From Vigna angularis (lineage: Eukaryota; Streptophyta; Magnoliopsida; Fabales; Fabaceae): a stretch of 64,000 bases of DNA. Every line of letters begins with the position of its first letter. Position 1 is the first letter of the stretch. The notes below the pieces were generated by a model. That model searched no databases and was not told where the DNA came from. It saw only the letters and a list, made by a program, of their open reading frames with translations. The position numbers were made by a program, and so were the translations under genes. The DNA is taken from the NCBI RefSeq assembly GCF_016808095.1, contig NC_068976.1:3182001-3246000 (forward strand), given 5' to 3'. This document shows, piece by piece, positions 57,025-64,000 of the stretch.

Positions 57025-58092
57025 ATGGCAACCTCAATTTCTACCACCGATCATCTTTCTAATCCTGCCCACCCTCTTTTTCTTCATCCTGGCGAGAATT
57101 CAACCCTCGTTCTTGTTAATCCTCCTCTCTCCGACACCAATTATCAACAATGGAGGCATGATATGCTTGTCGCTCTTGAAACCAAGAACAAACACAAATT
57201 CATTCTTGGTACTCTTTCTTGTCCTCCTCCTGATGATGTTCTTCATGAAGCCTGGAAGAGATGCAACAAAATGGTGATCTCATGGCTGATGCGTTCCATG
57301 ACTCTACTTATCAAACAATCTGTTATGTGGATGGATTCTGTGTACGAGATTTGGAACGATCTTCTCCAACATTTTTCTCATGGTGATAAGTTTCGCATCG
57401 TTGATCTCCAAGAAGAACTTCACTCTTGTAAACAAGGTGATTCTACTGTCTCTCAGTATTATACTCGTCTTCAAATAATTTGGAAAAAACTTTCTTTGTA
57501 TAAGACCATTCTTGTCTGCACCTGCACTTCTCCTTGTAATTGTGGCTTATTGGCCAAGATTCAACAAGAGTGCAACGATGATTTTGTCAACAAGTTTCTT
57601 CATGGATTAAACGATGAATTTTCCCAAGTCCGTTCTCAGATTATGCTAATGGGACCTATGTCGACTCTCCCTAAAACTTTTTCTTTGGTCCTTCAACAAG
57701 AACGGGAATTTCATAATTCCTCCTCACAAATTCCACAAGATTCCATGGCTAATTTCAATTTCCAGGACCCTCACAACAAGACTTTTAATCCCTCTCATGG
57801 TGCGTTTCTTGGTGGTCGTGGACGAGGACGTACCAGTAAATTTGGTGGTCGTGCTAAATACTGTGATCATTGTAAAAGAACAAATCACACCTCTGACAAT
57901 TGTTGGATCAAATATGGCCTTCCTCAAGGTTATAAACCAACCATCAAACAGAATTATGCTCCCTCCAATCCCTCTGTCAATCTTACTGATGTTGTTTCAC
58001 ACACCTTCAATGACTCCTCTGCTGATACAACTCAAGTTCAATGTCTTTTTTGTAAGGAAAAATATGATGCTATTCTTGGATTGTTGAAATAG
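57025..58092 (+). CDS. copia gag (UBN2-type), 355 residues
   Basis: ATG at 57025, TAG at 58090. The N-terminus has the copia gag start (NPAHPLFLHPGENSTLVLV; LSDTNYQQWRHDMLVALETK). The middle is the UBN2/gag domain (IWNDLLQHFSHGDKFRIVDL; CKQGDSTVSQYYTRLQIIW). A Gly/Arg-rich linker and one zinc knuckle C-X2-C-X4-H-X4-C (CDHCKRTNHTSDNC, about 57862) follow. Gag packages the RNA. The frame is unbroken; the terminal TAG may be a mutation of a gag-pol read-through codon, because protease continues in the same frame after it. Confidence 0.9.
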   Translation: MATSISTTDHLSNPAHPLFLHPGENSTLVLVNPPLSDTNYQQWRHDMLVALETKNKHKFILGTLSCPPPDDVLHEAWKRCNKMVISWLMRSMTLLIKQSVMWMDSVYEIWNDLLQHFSHGDKFRIVDLQEELHSCKQGDSTVSQYYTRLQIIWKKLSLYKTILVCTCTSPCNCGLLAKIQQECNDDFVNKFLHGLNDEFSQVRSQIMLMGPMSTLPKTFSLVLQQEREFHNSSSQIPQDSMANFNFQDPHNKTFNPSHGAFLGGRGRGRTSKFGGRAKYCDHCKRTNHTSDNCWIKYGLPQGYKPTIKQNYAPSNPSVNLTDVVSHTFNDSSADTTQVQCLFCKEKYDAILGLLK

Positions 58093-61000
58093 TCTCAACG
58101 TTCTACTCCTAGGATGGCCAACGTCAATCAATGCACTCCACAGTCATTAGGTTCTCCTTTTACACCCAGTTTTTCTTCTTGGATTATAGATAGTGGAGCT
58201 ACTGGTCATATATGTTCTTCAAAATTTCTTTTTAATTCTTTACATCCTATCACTCCTATTTCTATATGTTTACCAAATCACAGTTTCGTTACTGCTAAAT
58301 TCTCAAGGACTATTATTTTAGGAAATTTGGTTTTTCACAATACTCTATTTGTTCCCAATTTCTCTGTTAATCTTTTTTCTATATCTAAACTGTTACATTC
58401 AAATAATTGTTTCATTATATTTCATCAAAATAGTTGTCTCATTGTGCAGATGGATACTTACCAGACGATTGGAGTAGCTAAAAACTACCACAAACTCTTT
58501 TATCTCCTTAGTAATAATATCATTAGTACTTCAGAATTAAATGTCTTTCATTCTGTTTTTCATAATAGTTCTAGTGATTCTGGTAATTTGTGGTACATGA
58601 AACTTGGTCATCCTTCAAATAAAATTTTCCAGACATTAGGTTTCCAATATTCTGATATTCCTTTTCAATCTATTGATGCTTGTGATGCTTGTGTTTTTGC
58701 TAAACAAAAACGTCTTCAATTTTCTGTTAGCAAAACTAAATCTCCATGTTTCTTTCATCTCATTCATGTTGATAATTGGGGCCCCATTTGTATTACTTCC
58801 ATTGATTGATATAAATATTTTTTGACCATTGTTGATGACTATAGTCGTTTCACATGGCTCCTTCTTTTGAAACACAAATATGACGTCAAATCTTTACTTC
58901 CAAACTTCATTCTTTTAACTGAAAACTAGTTTTCTTCTAAACTTAAAATTATAAGATCTGACAATGGAAAATAATTTCTTCTTAATGATTTTTATTCTAC
59001 CAAAGGCATTTTTCATGAAACTACTTGTGTTGCTACTCCTCAACAAAATGGCATTGTTGAAAGCAAGCATCAACACATTCTCAATGTTTGTCGATCTCTT
59101 CTATTTCAATCCAAAGTTCCAAACATTTTTTGGTCTTATGCTATAAAGCTTGCCATTCATATTATTAATAGACTGCCAACCCCTTTTCTTCAAACTAAAT
59201 CTCCTTATGAACTAGTTTATTCCACCAAACCTGATTTTTCAAATCTAAAAGTTTTTGGATGGTTATCATACTCCAGCTCTGTTACTGCAGGTCGCACAAA
59301 ACTTGATTCCAGAAGCAACAAATGCATTTTTCTTGGATACAAATCTATAACCAAAGGGTTTGTGTTGTATGATTTCCATTGACACTCTACTATTGTTTCA
59401 CAAAATGTCATTTTTCATGAACATATTTTTCCATATCAAACTTCTTTAACTTCACCTTCGTCTCCTACACATGATGATATTTCTAATGTTATTCTTTTTT
59501 TTTTCCAAATATGGCACCTGTTTCTACTGCCCCAAATTATCCAACTTGTAACACTTCTAATCATACTTTTGATAGTGTTATTATTCCTACTATTGGACAA
59601 AGAGTTTCTCTTAGAAACAAAAGTAGACCTAAATATTTAGATCATTACACATTCCCTCATCCCATACTACCCCGTATCCTATGCATTTGTTCCTTTATTA
59701 TGGTAATTGCTCTTCTAATCATGCTTCTTTTTGTCATAATATTTCTGCACAAGTTGAACCATCTTCCTTTAAAGAGGCCAACAAATTTGAATGTTGGCAG
59801 CAGGCTATGAATTCTGAACTTTGTGCTCTTGAAAGAAACCAAACATGGACTTTGGTGAATCTCCCTGCTAGTAAGAAACCCATAAGTTGTCGTTGGGTTT
59901 ATCGTATCAAGCATAAACCAGATGGCTCTATTGACATATATAAAGCTCGTTTAGTGGCAAGAGGTTTCACTCAAATTGAAGGCTTGGATTATTATGAAAC
60001 TTTTGCCCTATTGTTAAAATCACCACTGTTCGTCTTGTGCTTGCTCTTGCTGCTATCAACCAATGGTTTCTTCATCAGTTAGATGTTGACAATGCCTTTC
60101 TCCATGGTGATTTAACTGAAGATATATACATGAAGCCTCCCCCTGGTCTTTGTCCATCTACTCCCGATCTTGTTTGCAAGCTTCAAAAGTCTCTTTATGG
60201 TTTAAAGCAAGCCAGCAAAAATTGGAATCACAAACTCGCATCAGAATTACTTTCTATCGGGTATACACAAAGTTCACCCGACCACTCTTTATTTATCAAA
60301 CATACTCCCTCTACTATCACCATTATTCTGGTATATGTTGATGATATTCTTCTATCTGGAAATAACTTGTCTGAAATCACTACTGTCAAAGATCACCTCC
60401 ACAACAAGTTTCACATGAAAAATCTTGGAGATCTCAAATATTTTTTGAGATTCGAAATTGCTAGATCTCAAGCTGGATTATATATCAATCAGAGAAAATA
60501 TTGTCTTGAATTGATTTCTGAAGTTGGTATGCTAGGATGTAAACCTGCTCCAACACCTGCCGATCCTTTTGTTAATCTTCATGCTAATGAAGGTATCCCT
60601 CTCAGAGATCCTTCTTCTTACCGGCGTCTTATTGGACGATTACTCTATCTCACTAATACGTGGCCCGACATTGCTTTCTTCGTCCAACAACTTAGCCAGT
60701 TTGTTTCTACTCCTCGTCAACCTCATATGCAACAAGCCATGAGGATCATTAGATATTTAAAGAATGCTCCTGGTTCTGGTATGTTATATGCTGTTGATAA
60801 TTCCTTCCGTGTTCATGCATACTTTGATTCTGATTGGGCTACTTGTGCTACCACTAGAAGATCCATCTTTGGTTTCTGTGTTTTTCTTGGAACTGCTCTT
60901 ATTTCTTGCAAGTCAAAGAAACAAACCACCGTTTCCAAATCTTCTTCTGAAGCCGAATACAGGTCCTTAGCTTCTCTAACTTGTGAACTGCAATGGATGC

Positions 61001-61299
61001 AATGTCTTTTAAAAGATCTGCATATACCGTGCCCGACTCCTTACTCAGTCTATTGTGACAACAATTCTGCTATCCACATTGCCAAGAATCCCACCTTTCA
61101 TGAAAGAACGAAGCATATAGATATAGACTACCACGTTGCTAGACCAAAGCTTCAAGATGGTCTCATCAAGCTTCTTCATGTTTCTTCTACCAATCAAGTT
61201 GCGGACGTTTTCACAAAGTCTCTTTATCCTTCTCCTTTTAATACTATTACTTCCAAGCTAAACATGCATAATATCCATGTTTATCTTGAGGGAGGGTGA
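58093..61299 (+). pseudogene. copia pol: protease, integrase, RT, RNase H (broken)
   Basis: Protease has WIIDSGATGHI (about 58183). Integrase has its finger (H...CDACVFAKQ, to about 58710), then HVDNWGP, SDNG and PQQNGIVES. RT runs from CWQQAMNSELCALERNQTW (59795), with NAFLHGDL and the active site YVDDILL (60333). RNase H has YFDSDWATCATTRRS and ADVFTKSLY. Stops: TGA 58807, TAG 58927, TAA 58972, TGA 59380. Frameshifts occur at a T-run near 59500, near 59665, and by loss of one C near 60006 (FAPIVK becomes shifted). The RT-RNase H part from 60037 to 61299 is open. Its stop TGA (61297-61299) consists of the first three bases of the 3' LTR. Confidence 0.92.
61288..61296 (+). other. Polypurine tract of the copia element
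   Basis: GAGGGAGGG immediately before the 3' LTR. It is read as Glu-Gly-Gly at the end of pol. Confidence 0.9.
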
Positions 61300-61648
61300 T
61301 AGAGATCTTCACAGATCTCTTCTTCTGTTGTTACCGAACGGTGGATAACAGGATCTTGCCGAACGACTGTAGAGAGTTGAAGACTACTGGATGACTGAAG
61401 ACTACCGAACGACTAAATAACATAATGGTTGAAGACTACCGAACGGCGGAAGATTACCTTACGGTGGAAACTCAGAAATCGTTCGGTTACAGTGTTATAG
61501 AATAGTTTTGTTAATTCTGTTTTCTTTTTCTCTCTTCCTCTTTGTATATATTCTTTGCTTCTGGTGTATCTAATACACTTATATTGATATTCATTCACAA
61601 TTATGCTTTCTCTAGAGCTCTTGTTTTCTCTTTTTTCAAACACTCACA
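61297..61648 (+). repeat. 3' LTR of the copia element (352 bp)
   Basis: TGATAGAGATC...CACTCACA, same length as the 5' LTR, with about two dozen visible substitutions, mainly in the CCGAACGG repeat part. Confidence 0.95.
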
Positions 61649-61653
61649 TAAAT

Positions 61654-62160
61654 CCATTGTGATAATTCTAGCTATAGAGTTTTGAAAAACCTTTACAAAT
61701 TAAAAAAAATCCACGTTTTTTTTATAAGAAATTAACTTAAATGTCAAAACCATTATAAAATACTATATCATGCTCAATTTTTAATATATTTAATACCGCG
61801 GCTCTAGGTCCTGAAACAGTTTATAAAGATTAGGATAAAAACTGTTGAACACAATATTATATTAAATATATCTCACATGATTTATTATTATATTTAAATG
61901 TCGTAACTAACATTTAAAGTCATGGATTTCACCAATGAGAATTTCTCCCATCCATTACTCCGAAGACTTGAACGTGTTAGTGACCGTTGATTGTGGTTTT
62001 CCAGCATTTAGAAATAGTCAAGGCGGGATCCACCTCCAACGATAATAATAATAATATAGAAAAATAAAAATGCGTATCTTCCCGTGAAGAAGCGCCACAG
62101 GAGCCTACTCAAACTTGGTCAGAATCACACATAACTCATTTGTGGTCACTCTATCCAAAT
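61654..62160. other. Intergenic DNA upstream of the DUF688 gene
   Basis: AT-rich, with an (AAT)-rich stretch near 62040. No gene or transposon end seen. Confidence 0.55.
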
Positions 62161-62173
62161 CTAACAAACACTT

Positions 62174-62194
62174 GTTGACTCGCTCTATAAAAAC
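62174..62194 (+). promoter_or_regulatory. TATA box and adjacent W-box of the DUF688 gene
   Basis: TATAAAAAC at 62186-62194 lies about 50 bp before the ATG, giving a short leader. TTGACT at 62175-62180 matches the WRKY-factor W-box. Context is right for a core promoter; use is not shown. Confidence 0.65.
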
Positions 62195-62239
62195 TACACG
62201 CTCACGCTACCCACACTTCACTCATTTACCTTCACAATA

Positions 62240-63797
62240 ATGGGCTCAGAGAAAAAGAAGCTCCGCCAAGACGAACCAAAAACACCGCCCAAGCTCTCTC
62301 TACTAACAATTTCTCGGGGGAGCATGCTGCCGGATTTGCCTACTCCACCACCACGGACGGCGGTGTCTGTTCCGTTCGAGTGGGAGGAGGCACCGGGGAG
62401 GCCTAGGCCCTGCCACAGCGGATCCAGGCCCAAGGGTAATGATGACGTGGCAAGAACCTTGGAACTGCCTCCGAGGTTGGTTTTGTTGGAGGGCAAGGAT
62501 TCGTCGCCGACAACCGTGCTGGACGGACCTTATGTTGGACGCGCCATGTCTTTTACGACGTCGTGTAGGCCCTCGAAGGACACGTGGAATGCCAATTTCG
62601 CGTCTAACAGGTGGAGCGCGTTGAAGAAAAACGAGCCAGAGGAGGGTAGTTTTGGCTTTTCTAGTTCAACTGTGGAGGGAACTGGCAAGGTGAAGATCAC
62701 AAGGGTTAGAAGAAAAGGAAGCTTTTCGAGTCTTTCCCACAGAAGTTCACACGTGTGGGTATGTAAGCTTCGTTTCTTTTCCATTTCATCGTGTTCTTTG
62801 AGATGCGTTCTGCTAATTAGGGAAAGTGATGATCTTAAGGGAAGTTTACTTTTAGAAGTGTAAAATGAAGATGAAAATATATCTTTTTGGTGACTCTGTT
62901 TGGAAACAATTTTTTAAAATTATATTGGACGAGAAATTGATTTAATGGAATTAAAAGAAGAAAGTAAAAGTGAAATCAACTTTCTACAAAATGATAAGCA
63001 TAGTTAATTTAAAATGATAGCCGTGTTTATATACATGACACGATTTTAAAGTGAAATTACATTGATCTAACATAATTTCTGAGTAAAATGAGAAGTAGTA
63101 TAGATCCAACATAATTTTAATTATTTTTTCTTTTCATTTCAATTAAAATCATACCACAAAACTTTAATATTATTTAATTTGAACCGACACAATTTTGGTT
63201 TAATTTGATATAGAGTGGTATAGTAAATAATGTATTTTTAATGAAATTAAATTCATAATATCAGTTCCTTCATTTACAGAACACACCTCTTTTAGTTCTA
63301 CCAAAGCCTCCAGTGATTTTAAAAGTTTAATTTTGTTTTTTTTTAAATTATAAAAAAATTGGTTTTCTCCTATTCAGTTTCTTTGTTATTTTCGTCATAC
63401 AAACCAATGATTATAAGCTTAATAGAGGAAAGTGGACGGAAAAGGCATCATATTTTACTATAAAAGCAAACAAAGATACTAACATACATATTTTAATATA
63501 AAAGCAAACAAAGACACTAACATATTTTAATGGATTGAAATATCTGTCCCTTCTTTTAGGTACGAAAAGTTGCACTTCAGATATAGCAACATTTTCCATT
63601 TTTCTTTCACTAAAAACAACTAAAATAGTTTCACATTGACTAGAAGGAGATTTGGTTTGGTTGTGATGTTAAAATCTTATTATGAACCATTTTTCTTACT
63701 GCAGGTAAGCATTTGTGAAACATTTAAGCAAGTGGTACCCTGGAAGCGCAGGAAAGAAAAGCAGGGAAAATGGATGCCCCAATTCGACAGCATTTGA
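62240..63797 (+). CDS. DUF688 / At4g00950-like protein, two exons
   Basis: Exon 1 is 62240-62758 and exon 2 is 63705-63797, joined by a GT-AG intron of 946 bp; total 612 nt, 203 residues. The N-terminus MGSEKKK...PKLSLLTI and the motif VPFEWEEAPGRPRPC (about residues 44-58) followed by LELPPRLVL are hallmarks of this plant-specific family. The second exon encodes VSICETFKQVVPWKRRKEK, the expected basic C-terminal block of the family, which supports the splice. No enzyme motif, signal peptide or membrane segment is visible; the protein is basic and Pro/Ser-rich, and its function is unknown. Reading through the intron would instead stop at 62863 (207 residues) with an unrelated tail. Confidence 0.88.
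62759..63704 (+). other. Intron of the DUF688 gene
   Basis: GTATGTAAG donor, TTACTGCAG acceptor; AT-rich with a duplicated phrase TATTTTA(C/A)TATAAAAGCAAACAAAGA (near 63452 and 63488). Nothing else seen. Confidence 0.8.
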
Positions 63798-64000
63798 TCT
63801 TTGACCAATGCAACGTTAGACTCTTCTATCATGCCATTGCCCTACGGTGGGTGAAAAAATAGAAGAGAGTAGTAACAATGTGTATAATGATTGAAGTTAG
63901 ATTTTTAAAAATGCTATTGCCCCTAGACTAGTTAAAATTGATATAGGTAAAAGTTTGCTTCTTAAATTATCTAAACGTAGAAATACAGAGATAATAGAAT
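63798..64000 (+). other. 3' flank of the DUF688 gene
   Basis: Probable 3' UTR, then AT-rich DNA; no distinct polyadenylation signal chosen. Confidence 0.4.

Larger units (their letters stand above)
56599..61653 (+). mobile_element. Ty1/copia retrotransposon, nearly complete (5.0 kb)
   Basis: 5' LTR 56604-56955 and 3' LTR 61297-61648, both 352 bp, flanked by the perfect duplication TAAAT (56599-56603 and 61649-61653). PBS at 56956, then gag, protease, integrase, RT and RNase H in copia order, and a GAGGGAGGG polypurine tract at 61288-61296. Pol is broken by stop codons and frameshifts, so the copy is defective though complete in layout. Confidence 0.95.

Noticed and set aside
56581..61700. 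Similar phrases GAG(T)TCCGAAAAACCTTCA and GAGTTTTGAAAAACCTTTAC flanking the copia element, as a longer duplication
   Set aside because: They lie at different distances from the ends and differ in sequence; the 5-bp TAAAT is the true duplication.

Overview
This is nuclear DNA of a flowering plant. The evidence is spliced plant genes, AT-rich intergenic DNA and several generations of nested plant LTR retrotransposons, CACTA elements, a foldback MITE and MULE-related gene remnants. The repeat styles (LTRs of the TGTAAGACCC...GTGTTACA type, GGCGCTCAGCGCC blocks, TAATCGTTTAC arrays) and the two gene sequences fit a legume, probably near Vigna/Phaseolus. That placement is recall, not something proved here.

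Only two loci look like intact host genes. One is an 11-exon ubiquitin-specific protease of the UBP16 type (33085-40260, + strand; N-terminal membrane segment, MYND zinc finger, USP catalytic domain). My splice model sums to 2823 nt, an open frame of 940 residues. The other is a two-exon gene for a small DUF688/At4g00950-like protein (62240-63797, + strand).

Layout. 1-1972: right part of a CACTA element ending in CACTAGTG that carries a fragment of a CTP synthase gene whose catalytic Cys is lost. 1973-5316: reverse-oriented copia-type remnant (gag-like coiled coil, PBS, long LTR), interrupted at 3496-4897 by a second, truncated CACTA with a Ptta/En/Spm-type gene. 5317-about 10250: non-autonomous Ty3/gypsy element with unequal LTRs. 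10747-26696: chromodomain-bearing Ty3/gypsy (Tekay/Del type) with a perfect TAATA duplication. It holds three further insertions: a solo LTR in gag with a TGACC duplication, a 368-bp MITE inside that solo LTR with a 9-bp duplication, and a reverse solo LTR in the 3' LTR. 26697-32580: LTR and gag remnants, then AT-rich DNA. 32581-40600: UBP16-like gene. 40600-45860: intergenic repeats and one unidentified reading frame. 45860-53000: a decayed Ulp1-like (C48) protease gene, a 283-bp satellite array, a plant transposon-domain gene fragment and the C-terminus of a FAR1-related gene. 53000-56598: gypsy LTR remnants, including an inverted LTR pair. 56599-61653: nearly complete Ty1/copia element with a TAAAT duplication. 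61654-64000: the DUF688 gene and flanks.

The most interesting signals lie in the LTRs. (1) The Tekay-type LTR has a 185-bp tandem repeat, each unit carrying a site at or near the mitosis-specific MSA/MYB3R consensus. (2) It also has a 10-copy array of CTACTT-TGGT-AAGTAG hairpins, each containing a U1-like GGTAAGT, with one compensatory stem change. (3) A conserved block, AGCTTACCC then a hairpin then GAGCAGA, recurs in about five LTR types here with different but self-complementary stems. The Tekay pol frame is free of frameshifts from 18004 to 21348 but holds seven nonsense codons, each one C-to-T/G-to-A transition from a sense codon, as expected from decay of a methylated element.
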